64,000 nt of DNA from Candidatus Zixiibacteriota bacterium (GCA_030605835.1 JAUWHO010000023.1:62001-126000); one strand, 5' to 3'; numbered from the stretch's first letter, positions 1-9,242 are shown. Program-made: numbers and translations. The notes: generated by a model from the sequence alone, not told the origin.

Positions 1-1
1 C

Positions 2-643
2 TACGCCCCCTCGATTAGAATCAATCCAGAAGCAAAGAGGCCAAAGGGGATCGTCAAAGAAGACGAATATGAAAGCTTATGTGCGGAAATCATACAGAAG
101 CTGGGCGACTTCAAAGACCCCTTCACCGGAGAGAAGATCGTAAAGAGAGTCCATCGCCGGGAGAAGCTTTATTCCGGTCCTTTCGTTCCTGAGGCCCCCG
201 ACCTCATAGTGGAGCTGGAGCTGGACAATGGCTATTCGTACTCCTGCTTGAAAACCTCTCCTTCAGAAAATCCTCCTCCGCTCCGAAAGATGGAGAGGCG
301 GGAATACATCGGTGCCAAAGGGAGAAGCATGAACGGCAGTCACCGCCCGGAGGGGATCTTTATCTTAAAGGGGGAGGGGGTGAAATCCGGCTCCTGGCTT
401 GAAGAAGCGGAAATCATTGACATAACTCCCACCCTGTATTATCTTCTTGATGTTGAAATCTTCAAGGATATAGACGGTTCTGTCCTAGTCTCCGCTTTCG
501 AGGAGGAATTCAGAAATCGAAATAGGGTTAAATATGCTGAAATGGCTGGGGGTTTCGGTTTCAAAATCAGGGAACGACCCTATACGGGAAAGGAGGCAAG
601 GGAGGTCGAAGAGCGCCTCCGTGCCCTCGGATACCTGGAGTAA
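2..643 (+). CDS. Alkaline phosphatase superfamily enzyme, C-terminal part (cut by window edge)
   Basis: The reading frame is open from base 2, upstream of the ORF-track start at 209, so this is the 3' end of a gene that begins outside the window. The visible ~213 residues contain 'NGSHRPEGIFILKG' followed by 'IIDITPTLYYLLDV', a pattern typical of the C-terminal part of type I phosphodiesterase/nucleotide pyrophosphatases in the alkaline phosphatase superfamily (the H is usually a metal ligand). These enzymes hydrolyse phosphate esters or transfer head groups; the substrate cannot be told. The next gene, a glycosyltransferase, probably starts inside this gene or just after its stop, so the two are likely co-transcribed. 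Confidence 0.75.
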   Translation, partial: YAPSIRINPEAKRPKGIVKEDEYESLCAEIIQKLGDFKDPFTGEKIVKRVHRREKLYSGPFVPEAPDLIVELELDNGYSYSCLKTSPSENPPPLRKMERREYIGAKGRSMNGSHRPEGIFILKGEGVKSGSWLEEAEIIDITPTLYYLLDVEIFKDIDGSVLVSAFEEEFRNRNRVKYAEMAGGFGFKIRERPYTGKEAREVEERLRALGYLE

Positions 644-1346
644 AGAAGGGTTGCCTCGTCCCATCAAGCTCTCGGTGATCTTCCCGGCTTACAACGAGGA
701 GCAAAACATCGGGAAGGCTGTCGATTCCGCTCTGCAGGTGCTGGAAAAGATTGCTGACGACTACGAGGTGATAGTTGTCAATGATGGCTCCAGGGACTCT
801 ACCGAGAAGATTGTCCAGCAGATCTATGGCCACAACGGCCTCGTTCGCCTGATCTCTCATCGGCGGAACATCGGTTACGGGGGAAGCCTCCGTTCTGGAT
901 TGGAGGCTGCAAAGTATGACCTCATCTTCTTCACCGACGCCGACCTGCAATTTGACCTCAAGGAAATCTTGAACCTCTTGAGATGGATTCAGGAATACGA
1001 CCTCGTCATCGGTTACCGCCTCAAGCGCTCGGAGGGTTTCAGGAGAAGATTCTACGCCTGGGGCTGGGGACTGCTGATTCGATTGCTTTTCGATCTGAAG
1101 GTAAAAGATATTGACTGTGCGTTTAAGCTTTTCCGGAAGGAGGTATTCGACAAGATTTCTGTAAGCTCTCTGGGGGCCTTTATAAACAGCGAGATTTTGA
1201 TCCGGGCAAAGAAATGCGGGTTCACTGTCAAGGAGGTTCCGGTTTCACACTATCCCAGATTGGCCGGAAAGGGTTCCGGGGCTCGCCTCAGAACAATCTA
1301 CAAAGCGTTCCACGAGCTTTTTAAGCTCTACCGGGAATTGAAATGA
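621..1346 (+). CDS. Family 2 glycosyltransferase (dolichol-phosphate mannosyltransferase-like)
   Basis: The protein begins with the GT-A signature 'LSVIFPAYNEEQNIGKAV', has 'VVNDGSRDST' and the metal-binding 'FTDADLQFD' (DXD), and ends without obvious membrane helices. This matches DPM1/GtrB-like family 2 transferases that load a sugar from a nucleotide donor onto a polyprenyl phosphate. The track start at 534 lies deep in the upstream gene; conserved sequence begins near residue 44 of that ORF, so GTG 621 (preceded by GGAGG) or TTG 651 is more likely. The gene overlaps or abuts the phosphatase-superfamily gene, suggesting one transcript for an envelope glycan or lipid step. Start uncertain, family assignment solid. 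Confidence 0.85.
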   Translation: MPSDTWSKEGLPRPIKLSVIFPAYNEEQNIGKAVDSALQVLEKIADDYEVIVVNDGSRDSTEKIVQQIYGHNGLVRLISHRRNIGYGGSLRSGLEAAKYDLIFFTDADLQFDLKEILNLLRWIQEYDLVIGYRLKRSEGFRRRFYAWGWGLLIRLLFDLKVKDIDCAFKLFRKEVFDKISVSSLGAFINSEILIRAKKCGFTVKEVPVSHYPRLAGKGSGARLRTIYKAFHELFKLYRELK

Positions 1347-1363
1347 CGGTCACTTTCTCGGTG

Positions 1364-1416
1364 CCGTCAGGTGTTACCACCTGACGGTCAGGAGTCAGGG
1401 GGAAACTCCTGACTCC
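1364..1416. repeat. Two adjacent intergenic hairpins
   Basis: CCGTCAGGTG-TTAC-CACCTGACGG (1364-1387) is a perfect 10 bp stem. It is followed by GGAGTCAGG...CCTGACTCC (1391-1416), a 9 bp stem that can extend with one G.T wobble over a GAAA tetraloop. Neither is followed by a T-run, so they are not classical terminators. The CCGTCAGG/CCTGACGG stem recurs at 15898-15930. Confidence 0.8.
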
Positions 1417-1476
1417 ACTGATAGGAATTATCGCTAACGAACACGCAAATTTCAACCTTAGATTTGGAGGTGTGAA

Positions 1477-4400
1477 ATGAAATCCTTTCTAACAATTATT
1501 TTGGTGCTTTTTGCCAGCGCAGCCCTGGCACAGCCGGTCGAGGAGTGGGTGGCGCGCTACAACGGGCCGGGAAACGACAGGGACTACGCTCTTGCCCTAG
1601 CTTTAGATGCCTCCGGGAACGCCTACGTCACCGGGGTAAGCTACGGCTCTGGCACTAACGACGATTACGCCACCATCAAATATAGCTCCAGCGGCAACCA
1701 GCTCTGGGTGAGGCGTTACAACGGGCCGGGAAACGGCGTGGACTGGGCTCGTGCTCTGGCTTCAGACGCCTCCGGCAACGTCTACGTCACGGGGCAAAGC
1801 GAGGGCTCTGGCACGGACTTCGATTACGCGACCATCAAGTATGGCTCCAGTGGCAGTCAGCTCTGGGTGGCTCGTTACAACGGGCCGGGAAACTACTGGG
1901 ACTACGCTCTTGCCCTAGCTTTGGATGCCTCCGGTAACGTCTACGTCACCGGGGCAAGCTGGGGCTCTCACACTAACGAGGATTACGCCACCATAAAGTA
2001 TGACCCCGAGGGGAACCAGCTCTGGGTAGCTCGATACAACGGTCCCGGAAACTACTGGGACGTAGCTTCTGCTCTGGCTTTAGACGCCTCCGGCAACGTC
2101 TACGTCACCGGGAAGAGCATCGGCTCTGGTAGCTCTGCGGATTACGCCACTATCAAGTATGACTCCGATGGCAACGAGCTCTGGGTGAGGCGTTACAACG
2201 GGCCGGGAAACGACCTGGACGAGGGTTATGCTCTGGCATTAGACGCCTCCAGGAACGTCTACGTCACCGGGTGGAGCTACGGCTCTGCCGGTGAGCGGGA
2301 TTACGCCACCATCAAATATAGCTCCAGCGGCAACCAGCTCTGGGTGAGGCGTTACAACGGGCCGGGAAACGGCGTGGACTGGGCTCGTGCTCTGGCTTCA
2401 GACGCCTCCAGCAACGTCTACGTCACCGGGTGGAGCGAAGGCTCTGGCACGGATGACAATTACGCCACCATCAAGTATGACTCCGATGGCAACCAGCTCT
2501 GGGTGAGCCGTTACAACGGGCCAGGAAACGACCACGACGGAGCTAATGGTCTGGCTTTAGACGCCTCCGGTAACATCTACGTCACCGGGGTGAGCATCGG
2601 CTCTGGCAGCTCTGCGGATTGCGCCACCATCAAGTATGACTCCGGGGGCAACCAGCTCTGGGTGGCGCGATACAACGGGCCGGGAAACTACTGGGACGAG
2701 GCTTATGCTCTGGCTTTAGACGCGTCCAGGAACGTTTACGTCACCGGGAAGAGCATCGGCTCCGGCGCTCACTTGGATTACGCGACGATAAAGTATAGTC
2801 AGGAGGCCCGCGAGTGGTCCGTTTGTAGCTTCATAAACGGAGACAATAACCTCGAGAGGTGCATGGTTCATGATCTTGACGAGATGGAACTTGTGGGTTC
2901 ATCGGAGTCCATGACGATTTATGCAGTACTTGACAGGATACCAGGAGAGTATACTGGCCACAACAACTGGACAGACACAAAGGTCTATGAAGTCCAGCGC
3001 GACAGCAATATGAACGCCATCAACTCCACTATTGTCCGGCAGGACTTCGAGAACGACATGGGGGAGGAGGATTCACTGTCTGCCTTTTTCGCACAAGGAA
3101 TGGCATATTCCCCCGCAAGCCGCTATGCGCTAACGATACACAACCACGGAAGTGGGTGGTATAAGGGCAAAGACGGGGGCCTGATCAACTCCGTCAGTAG
3201 TGACCACACACAGAGAACCTCAATTGGCGTCGTCAATGGAGAGTGGGAAACAGCCATAGGCGCAATAAGGAATACTCTGGGTCGCAAATTAGACCTTCTT
3301 CTTTACGATGCCTGCCTCATGCAGATGTGGGAGGTCGCTTACATAAACAAAGATTATGTACAGGTTCAAGTTGGCTCTGAGGAAGTAGAATGGGCATACC
3401 TTTATAGCGGAGTTGGCGGAGTAGCGAATAATAACTGGCTTGACAGCTTGGCGGCAAACCCTTCTCGATCAGCTGTGTCGCTGGGCAGAGCAGTCGTCCA
3501 AAGCGCACCGTGGAGTGGAGGGACGTTAAACACGCAGTCTGCCTTAGATCTTTCGCAAATTGGGAATCTGAGTGATGCCATTGATGGCTTCGCATTGTCA
3601 CTCCTTGGCGCCTTGCCCGGCTACGTATCAATTATCGAGGCTGATCGCAGCAGTTGTTTGGAGTTCTATTATACCTCTAACATTGACCTCTGGGACTTTG
3701 CCGACAGGATTGCAGGTGATGGTCGATTGCCTGAAGGTCTGCGCAACAACGCAGCCGCAGTAAAAGATGCTGTAAGCAGTGCTGTCATCGAATACTATAA
3801 CAGCGGAGGTTCCTATCAAAGAGCTAGGGGCATTGCCATATACTTTCCAAGAAGAAGCCAGGGATATGACCAGAGGTATAACAATCTCAACTCATCTGCC
3901 TCCACCCACTGGGATGATTTCCTAAGGTCGTTCACAACGATGGCCTCGGACGTGGAGGTGAGCATTCGTCCTCTGCATCCTCCCATCCAGATACCGCCTC
4001 AGGGAGGTAGCTTTTTCTACGAGGCCACTCTTAAGAACAACACCGGTGAGATTCAAGTAGTGGACGCCTGGGCTATGGCTCGCCTGCCTGATTACAATTA
4101 TTACGGACCGGTCAAACTATATGAGAATATCCGGCTGAGACCCTTCCAGTCGCTGACCGCTGACAACATAAGGCAAAACGTGCCCGGAGCCGCCCCTGAG
4201 GGAGAATACCGGTATATTGTGCTTGTTGGCGAGTATCCAGACCTGAAGATGGACTCCAGCTATTTCGACTTTACCAAGCTCGGCACTGTTGGCAGTTACG
4301 CCTCAAAGGTCAGGTCTTGGGAAGTCTTTGGCTTCTTTGAAGAGGTGCCTGCTGAGCCCCTGGTTACAGGCCTCCAGACAGTGTATCCGAACCCCTTCAA

Positions 4401-4623
4401 CACCGAAGCCAGCATTTCCTATTCCATTATCAACCCTTGCTGGGTGCGATTGGAGGTTTTTGACCTTTTAGGTCGGAAGGTGGCAACTCTCGTAGACAGG
4501 GAACAGCCCGCCGGTCGGCATTCGTTCATCTGGGATGCTTCCCGGCAGGCAAGTGGGGTTTACTTTTACAAATTGACTGCCGGCGACTTCACTGAGGTCC
4601 GGAGGATGACGCTGCTGAAGTAA
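1477..4623 (+). CDS. Secreted SBBP beta-propeller / clostripain (C11) protease with T9SS sorting domain
   Basis: Residues 1-18 form a signal peptide ending 'ASAALA'. Residues ~22-445 are eight tandem ~53-residue SBBP-type repeats ('LWVARYNGPGN...DASGNVYVTG...DYATIKY'). Residues ~450-800 resemble clostripain/C11 cysteine peptidases, with the likely catalytic His in 'IHNHGSGW' (~554) and Cys in 'YDACLMQM' (~612). The last ~80 residues ('YPNPFNTEASISY...GVYFYKLTAG') form a FlgD/Por-type sorting domain, implying export by T9SS and surface attachment. ATG follows a good GGAGGTG site. The repeats are also near-identical at DNA level (unit 159 nt). The protease would act outside the cell; target unknown. 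Confidence 0.88.
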   Translation: MKSFLTIILVLFASAALAQPVEEWVARYNGPGNDRDYALALALDASGNAYVTGVSYGSGTNDDYATIKYSSSGNQLWVRRYNGPGNGVDWARALASDASGNVYVTGQSEGSGTDFDYATIKYGSSGSQLWVARYNGPGNYWDYALALALDASGNVYVTGASWGSHTNEDYATIKYDPEGNQLWVARYNGPGNYWDVASALALDASGNVYVTGKSIGSGSSADYATIKYDSDGNELWVRRYNGPGNDLDEGYALALDASRNVYVTGWSYGSAGERDYATIKYSSSGNQLWVRRYNGPGNGVDWARALASDASSNVYVTGWSEGSGTDDNYATIKYDSDGNQLWVSRYNGPGNDHDGANGLALDASGNIYVTGVSIGSGSSADCATIKYDSGGNQLWVARYNGPGNYWDEAYALALDASRNVYVTGKSIGSGAHLDYATIKYSQEAREWSVCSFINGDNNLERCMVHDLDEMELVGSSESMTIYAVLDRIPGEYTGHNNWTDTKVYEVQRDSNMNAINSTIVRQDFENDMGEEDSLSAFFAQGMAYSPASRYALTIHNHGSGWYKGKDGGLINSVSSDHTQRTSIGVVNGEWETAIGAIRNTLGRKLDLLLYDACLMQMWEVAYINKDYVQVQVGSEEVEWAYLYSGVGGVANNNWLDSLAANPSRSAVSLGRAVVQSAPWSGGTLNTQSALDLSQIGNLSDAIDGFALSLLGALPGYVSIIEADRSSCLEFYYTSNIDLWDFADRIAGDGRLPEGLRNNAAAVKDAVSSAVIEYYNSGGSYQRARGIAIYFPRRSQGYDQRYNNLNSSASTHWDDFLRSFTTMASDVEVSIRPLHPPIQIPPQGGSFFYEATLKNNTGEIQVVDAWAMARLPDYNYYGPVKLYENIRLRPFQSLTADNIRQNVPGAAPEGEYRYIVLVGEYPDLKMDSSYFDFTKLGTVGSYASKVRSWEVFGFFEEVPAEPLVTGLQTVYPNPFNTEASISYSIINPCWVRLEVFDLLGRKVATLVDREQPAGRHSFIWDASRQASGVYFYKLTAGDFTEVRRMTLLK

Positions 4624-4649
4624 ATTTCACAGCAGATTAAGCGGCTTGT

Positions 4650-4662
4650 CCGCCTTTGGCGG
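4650..4662. repeat. CCGCC-TTT-GGCGG hairpin
   Basis: Short perfect hairpin just after the clostripain-like gene, flanked by direct repeats GATTAAGC on both sides. A longer relative, GTCCGCC-TCT-GGCGGAC, lies at 59444-59460. Confidence 0.6.
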
Positions 4663-4693
4663 GATTAAGCAGACAGGGGCTTGGGTTATAGCT

Positions 4694-4723
4694 CGGGTGG
4701 GAGTTGAACTCCCACCCGCTTTT
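4694..4723 (+). terminator. Hairpin CGGGTGGGAG-TTGAA-CTCCCACCCG followed by CTTTT
   Basis: Perfect 10 bp stem with a 5 nt loop and a short T-run, placed downstream of the clostripain-like gene, so it may terminate that transcript. An almost identical hairpin lies at 16934-16958; the closing pair is C-G here and A-T there, so pairing is conserved while sequence changed. It also belongs to the dispersed repeat set. Confidence 0.6.
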
Positions 4724-4728
4724 AGTTG

Positions 4729-4753
4729 GGGGCAGGGGTTCAACCCCTGCCCC
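4729..4753. repeat. Hairpin GGGGCAGGGG-TTCAA-CCCCTGCCCC
   Basis: Perfect 10 bp stem. Read on the minus strand the loop is TTGAA and the 5' flank ends GCT, as in the hairpins at 4694 and 16934, so it is an inverted member of the same family with another stem sequence. Confidence 0.7.
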
Positions 4754-4776
4754 AGCATTGACGGTCAGCTATCTCT

Positions 4777-4799
4777 GGAAACCTGAAGGTTTCCTCTAC
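4777..4799 (-). repeat. GTAG-hairpin element (GGAAACCT stem)
   Basis: On the minus strand this reads GTAG-A-GGAAACCT-TC-AGGTTTCC. A sister copy, GTAG-C-GGAAACCT-TT-AGGTTTCC, is at 25096-25118. A GTAG tetranucleotide next to a perfect hairpin is the REP-element layout. Confidence 0.7.
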
Positions 4800-4819
4800 C
4801 ATATTTCTCAACGGGGGGT

Positions 4820-6169
4820 TTAACTGTCTTTCGTCGAGGGGCCTTTTGTCTTAGTCTTCAATCTCTGCCAGTATTCCAATCTTTTCTTTATCTCCCTTTC
4901 GAAGCCCCGCGCGTGGGGACGGTAGTATTTTCGTCCTTTTAGCTTGTCTGGCAGATGTTCTTGCTCCACCTGAGCATCCGGGGAATCGTGGGCATATTTG
5001 TAATCCTTGCCGTAGCCCCAGGCTTTCATGTGGGCGGTGGGAGCATTCCGAATATGAAACGGGACCGGCAGAGAGCCATATTCCCTGGCATCTTTTGTGG
5101 CTTCGGAGAAGGCGCTGTAAACCGCATTCGATTTCGGAGCCGTCGCTAAATAGACCGCCGCCTGTGCCAGCGCCAACTCTCCTTCAGGGCTCCCCAGAAA
5201 ATGATATGAATCCTTAGCGGCAACCGCCACCTGCAGGGCTTGAGGGTCGGCATTCCCGATATCCTCGGAGGCGAAGCGGATCATCCGGCGGGCAAGGTAA
5301 AGGGGGTCCTCACCGGCAGCGAGCATCCTCGCCAACCAGTACAGAGCCCCATCGGGATCCGAATCCCTCAGACTTTTGTGCAGAGCGGAAATCAGATTGT
5401 AGTGTTCCTCCCCAGCCTTGTCATAGACCAGGGACTTTTTCTGAACCGCCTCCTCCACATCCTTTATGGTGATAGATTTCGTTCCTTTCACGTCCGGCGA
5501 GATGGTATCGACACAGAATTCCAGAAGCGAGAGTGCCACCCTGCCGTCACCGTCGGCGAGCTGAGAAATAGTCGAAAGAACGCCCTCTTCAAATCTTATC
5601 TCTTGTTTCCCCACCCCTCTGTCCTCATCCGAGAGAGCTCTTTCGAGTATCTGCTCCATTTGTGGCTCGGTCAGGCGCTCCAGAGTATAAACCCGACACC
5701 TGGAAAGAAGTGGAGCCACCACCTCAAAGGAGGGGTTCTCGGTGGTGGCACCGATTAGCACAATTGTCCCTTTCTCCACATGGGGTAGAAAGGCATCCTG
5801 CTGGGCCTTGTTGAAGCGGTGGATTTCGTCAATGAGGAGTATGGTCTTCTGCCCTCTCTGAGAGCGGCGAATATGCGCCGCGGCAACTACCTCCTTTATC
5901 TCCTTCACCCCGGAGGTGACCGCCGAATAGGGAGCGAAGTGAGCCTCAGAATGAGCCGCTATCAAATATGCTACCGTGGTCTTGCCCGAGCCCGGAGGTC
6001 CCCAGAAGATCGTGGAGCCGACCTGGTCTTTTTCGATTGCAGTTCGCAGCGGTTTCTCCGGACCCAGGATATGATCCTGCCCCACAAACTCCTCGAAATT
6101 GCGAGGTCGCATCCGGTCTGCAAGCGGGGTGCCGGCGGCCTTCTTTTTCTCTTTCTCAAATAAGTCCAC
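4820..6169 (-). CDS. rarA: Replication-associated recombination protein A (RarA/MgsA), AAA+ ATPase
   Basis: 449 residues, usual length for the family. N-terminal '[21 protein letters not shown]' is the conserved RarA entry, followed by Walker A 'GPPGSGKTT' (~55-63), Walker B '[15 protein letters not shown]', sensor '[11 protein letters not shown]' and the C-terminal '[13 protein letters not shown]' signature. RarA acts at stalled replication forks, related to clamp-loader AAA+ proteins. The GTG start gives '[10 protein letters not shown]', matching the family N-terminus, although no clear Shine-Dalgarno precedes it. It sits alone between two secreted-protein genes on the same strand as the downstream 6428-8200 gene. 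Confidence 0.95.
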   Translation of the reverse strand: MDLFEKEKKKAAGTPLADRMRPRNFEEFVGQDHILGPEKPLRTAIEKDQVGSTIFWGPPGSGKTTVAYLIAAHSEAHFAPYSAVTSGVKEIKEVVAAAHIRRSQRGQKTILLIDEIHRFNKAQQDAFLPHVEKGTIVLIGATTENPSFEVVAPLLSRCRVYTLERLTEPQMEQILERALSDEDRGVGKQEIRFEEGVLSTISQLADGDGRVALSLLEFCVDTISPDVKGTKSITIKDVEEAVQKKSLVYDKAGEEHYNLISALHKSLRDSDPDGALYWLARMLAAGEDPLYLARRMIRFASEDIGNADPQALQVAVAAKDSYHFLGSPEGELALAQAAVYLATAPKSNAVYSAFSEATKDAREYGSLPVPFHIRNAPTAHMKAWGYGKDYKYAHDSPDAQVEQEHLPDKLKGRKYYRPHARGFEREIKKRLEYWQRLKTKTKGPSTKDS

Positions 6170-6373
6170 GAAAAAAAGATAGAGCCAAAGTCAGGCTTTG
6201 TCAAATGCCACAGCAGACTAGGAGCGCAACAGAAAGAGGCTGTTGCCGAGCCCCTACTGGTTTTCTGTTATGGTTGCATCGTTGTCGAAAGGGGATACAA
6301 GTGAATCTAACCTATGGCTGGCACCTGGGTCACGATCTGGAGGAGCCCAGACCGAGGAGAATTCCTGAAGCAA

Positions 6374-6401
6374 AACGCCCGGCTGCAGTCAACCGGGCGT
6401 T
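6374..6401 (-). terminator. Intrinsic terminator for the 6428-8200 gene
   Basis: On the minus strand AACGCCCGG...CCGGGCGTT (9 bp stem) runs into TTTTGC just after the stop of the T9SS cargo gene. Confidence 0.75.
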
Positions 6402-6427
6402 AAGTTAAGCCAACTTATGCAGCTAAA

Positions 6428-8200
6428 TTACCTCAACAGCAGCATCCGCTTCGCAATCGTCCCCTCAGTGCTGCTCAGCTTGTAGTAGTAAACTCCGGAG
6501 GCGACGTTACTGGCATCCCAGGTGACAGCGTGCGCACCCGCGGGCATGACCTTGTTGACCAGAACCTCAACCTTCTCACCCACGAGGTTGTATACTGCAA
6601 GCTCCACCTTCCCGGGAGTCTTGGTGACGTAGTCAATCGTAGTGGAAGCATTGAAGGGGTTGGGGTAGTTCTGCAGCAAGCTGAAGGTCCGAGGCTGCGG
6701 AGCTTCCTCCTCCTCGACTCCTGAGTGGAGGGGATTTAGATAGGCATAGTACATCACCGGGTTCTCGGTATCTACACCCTCGGTCTGGGGAATGCCGCCG
6801 GCGTCCTTATCGTTCATGTAGGTAATGTGGAGGTACTCGTCAACCTCTTCTCCGAGGGTGGACCAGTGGTCGCTGTCGCACTCCATCGGCCAGCAGTCCG
6901 GGGTGGGAGAGTTGGTGATGTTCTCCGGAGGGCTCCAGGCGATGCCACCGTCAATGGAGTAGCTGATGTAGAGCTCCCCGTTGGACCACGCGCCAACAGA
7001 CTTGTCGTCGTCAGTGAACTGAGTCCAGAGGGCAAACAGGTTATTGCCCTGGTCCACTCCCAGTGACATTTTAGAGCTGGAGCGGTTCCAAGCGCCAGGG
7101 GCGGAGGGCCACCAGGTGTTGGCCACTAAGTTCAGGCCCGTTGCTTCGGACCAGTGCCACAACAGACAGGCATCAACGGAGATTAAGCCGTTAGGCTCGT
7201 CGTAAAACGGAGTGTTCCAGAGCAGATGCAGGTTGTCGTTGTAATCGTAGACAGCGTCGCAGTCGGTGTAAGCCCGGAGGGTGTCCATCAACTGGTAGTT
7301 GGTGACGTTCACCATGCCGCCATTGAAATTCCAGGTGACTCCATCGAGAGACTCATAGTAGCAGATGTCGTTGTTGTACTGCGTGGGTTCGACGAGAGTT
7401 CTGGGGTGGGTGAAGACGATCGCGACCTTGTCGGATACCCGGGAAGAGGTGAGAACCTGGGAAATGTCTATCAAGGTATCACACAGCACCGGGTCAGACC
7501 AGGTGTTCCCCTCGTCAGCGGAATTGGTGTAACAAATCTGCTGAGGGTCTCCAGCGGTAGGGGGATTCTCGGTGTCGACGATGTGAATGCGGCCACTGCC
7601 GTCGATGGTCATGTAAGGCCACACATAGTAGAATGCCGATGGACACTCGGGGACGTCAAGCTCGGTGAAAGACCCGAAACCACGCAGAACATCCATTGCG
7701 ATGACGTTGTAGAGATCGTTTCCGACACTGTGGTAGCCGGGCACCGCCCGACCATCTGACATGATGCTTAACTGAGTATAACCGGCTCCCTGGGTGGTGT
7801 TGACCTGGGTGCCTTCACCCGGCCAGGACCAAGTGCCGAATTCGTCTCTGAAGTTGTAGTAAACCCAGCGGTTGCCCGACCAGAAGTCGATCCCGTTCAT
7901 CCAGACGACGTGAACTCCGCCGAGGTCGTCCACAGCTATCCGGTTACCTGTAGAACCGTTGGTCTGGTAATCATAATGAGAGGTGCCAACCAGCTCACCC
8001 GGCGAATCCAGTATCGTTCCCGGCTGATACGGAATCCCCTGGCCGGAAGTGTAAGGCTGGTCAAAGGGGCTCACCAGTTTCTCCAGTTGCATCCCCTGTT
8101 CAATTGTGATTTTGGTCGCCCCCGCCCAGGAGTTATTCCCGGCGAAGAGCGCCAGCGCAAAGAGTGTGATTGCCAAAAGTGATAAGAACTTCTTCGACAT
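6428..8200 (-). CDS. Secreted sialidase-like protein with T9SS C-terminal sorting domain
   Basis: 590 residues from ATG 8200, which follows GGAAGGAG; the track start at 8218 is an upstream TTG before this site. Residues 1-26 form a signal peptide ('LLAITLFALALFAGN...SWAGA'). The body has repeated 'DDLGGVHVVWMNG', 'GSGRIHIVDTENP' and 'SIDGGIAWSPPENITNS' segments, typical of exo-sialidase/BNR-like propellers, but no catalytic set was identified. The end 'LLQNYPNPFNASTTIDY...GVYYYKLSS...KRMLLLR' is a textbook T9SS type A sorting domain. Likely a surface-exposed or released protein; substrate unknown. An intrinsic terminator follows. Confidence 0.85.
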   Translation of the reverse strand: MSKKFLSLLAITLFALALFAGNNSWAGATKITIEQGMQLEKLVSPFDQPYTSGQGIPYQPGTILDSPGELVGTSHYDYQTNGSTGNRIAVDDLGGVHVVWMNGIDFWSGNRWVYYNFRDEFGTWSWPGEGTQVNTTQGAGYTQLSIMSDGRAVPGYHSVGNDLYNVIAMDVLRGFGSFTELDVPECPSAFYYVWPYMTIDGSGRIHIVDTENPPTAGDPQQICYTNSADEGNTWSDPVLCDTLIDISQVLTSSRVSDKVAIVFTHPRTLVEPTQYNNDICYYESLDGVTWNFNGGMVNVTNYQLMDTLRAYTDCDAVYDYNDNLHLLWNTPFYDEPNGLISVDACLLWHWSEATGLNLVANTWWPSAPGAWNRSSSKMSLGVDQGNNLFALWTQFTDDDKSVGAWSNGELYISYSIDGGIAWSPPENITNSPTPDCWPMECDSDHWSTLGEEVDEYLHITYMNDKDAGGIPQTEGVDTENPVMYYAYLNPLHSGVEEEEAPQPRTFSLLQNYPNPFNASTTIDYVTKTPGKVELAVYNLVGEKVEVLVNKVMPAGAHAVTWDASNVASGVYYYKLSSTEGTIAKRMLLLR

Positions 8201-8254
8201 CTTCTTTCTCCTTCCCAAACTTTTCCCGAAGCGATTCTTCGGAAAGTAATCTCT

Positions 8255-8346
8255 ATGTCCCCAAGGGCTCTATGAGAGATTCGAACCTCTCTTCAGCGAC
8301 CTAGGGGTTTAATTGCGTAGTACCTTATCTTCTATTATCACCTCCT
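8255..8346 (-). promoter_or_regulatory. 5' leader with long hairpin and orphan Shine-Dalgarno
   Basis: Upstream of the 6428-8200 gene the minus strand has CCCCTAGG...CCTTGGGG (one mismatch) enclosing GAGAG-GTTCGAAT-CTCTC. Further upstream (8336-8346) is GAGGAGGTGAT, close to a full complement of the 16S 3' end, with no start codon at usable spacing. The inner arm resembles a tRNA T-arm, but the rest of a tRNA is missing. Confidence 0.45.
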
Positions 8347-8361
8347 CGAGATAACGACAGT

Positions 8362-9168
8362 TTAATTGTGACCTCGTGAATTTTCAACAGCAGGATAATA
8401 CCAACTGGAACTTTCGTATTTTCCTCTCTGCAACTGCACTCCCATGCTGAGCTCTTGCGGCTCCAGTTCTGAGTCCACCACCTCGAAGCCCAGAGGGCCG
8501 GAAAAAGCCTCCTTGAGGACCGAGATAACGTCCTCGGCCTCGATTTCTCGATTTAACACTTCCCCCAAATTTGTGGTCTTTCTCCGAAAAGCCTCTCTGA
8601 AAGCAATCCAATTTTCACCGGCGTTGTTCAGAAGTTCGACTACTTCCAGCCCCTTTGGACTTAGAAGGATTGAACCGTGCTGCAAGAATCCTCCCGGCGT
8701 GCCTTTCTGAGCGGAGCCGATCAGCTTCTTTCCGTCAACGCTCACCTCGTATTGCGACATAGAGACAAAGCATGGCTGAAATGGGGACTTGTCGTTTCTT
8801 CTGGCCCCCTTACCGGCTCGACCCAAACCGATCCTCTGTGGTGAAACTCCCAGAAGCTCCAGGCCCCGCTGAAAGACCCTTCCCAGAAGCTGTATCGAGC
8901 TTCTGAAGCCGGCCTCAATCTGCCTCAGACAGGCCCTGGAAATGCAGAAGGCGTAGGTTAACTCTCCGAGATGTAAGACCTCCCGGCCTCCGGTGGGACG
9001 GCGAACAATGTCAATGCCTCTTCTCCTGCATTCAGCCAAGTCGAGTCTGTCAGCGACCTTCTGATGGTAACCGACGCTCACCGTTAGGGGCTTCCAGGCG
9101 TAGAATCTCAAAACCGGAGGCGCTGAATTCTGCACCGTCTTCAGCAGCAAGGCTTCGTCAACCGCCAT
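8362..9168 (-). CDS. lplA: Lipoate-protein ligase A family protein
   Basis: 268 residues from the first ATG. 'MAVDEALL' near the start, 'RFYAWKPLTVSVGYHQ', 'RRPTGGREVLHLGELTYAF' and 'VSVDGKKLIGSAQKGTPGGFLQHGSILL' are the BPL/LplA/LipB catalytic fold motifs. It would attach lipoate (or octanoate) to carrier proteins such as GcvH at 22.2 kb. The frame continues upstream of the ATG as 'TRLRVIVEGPRSGPYN', which matches the conserved family N-terminus before 'NMAxDEAL'; no ATG/GTG/TTG exists there before the stop at 9241, but an ATT at 9219 follows GAGGTGG. True start may therefore be ATT 9219. The gene lies downstream of etfB across a long leader. Confidence 0.88.
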   Translation of the reverse strand: MAVDEALLLKTVQNSAPPVLRFYAWKPLTVSVGYHQKVADRLDLAECRRRGIDIVRRPTGGREVLHLGELTYAFCISRACLRQIEAGFRSSIQLLGRVFQRGLELLGVSPQRIGLGRAGKGARRNDKSPFQPCFVSMSQYEVSVDGKKLIGSAQKGTPGGFLQHGSILLSPKGLEVVELLNNAGENWIAFREAFRRKTTNLGEVLNREIEAEDVISVLKEAFSGPLGFEVVDSELEPQELSMGVQLQRGKYESSSWYYPAVENSRGHN

Positions 9169-9242
9169 ATTGTAAGGACCTGAGCGGGGACCCTCGACTA
9201 TTACCCGGAGTCTGGTAATTCCACCACCTCGCGAAACTGACT

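Noticed and set aside
1540-2800. CRISPR-like tandem repeats
   Set aside because: The 159-nt repeats are in frame within a protein gene and have no spacers; they encode propeller units.
8265-8290. tRNA-like GGTTCGAATC arm
   Set aside because: The loop would be 8 nt on a 5 bp stem, and no acceptor, D or anticodon arms can be found around it.
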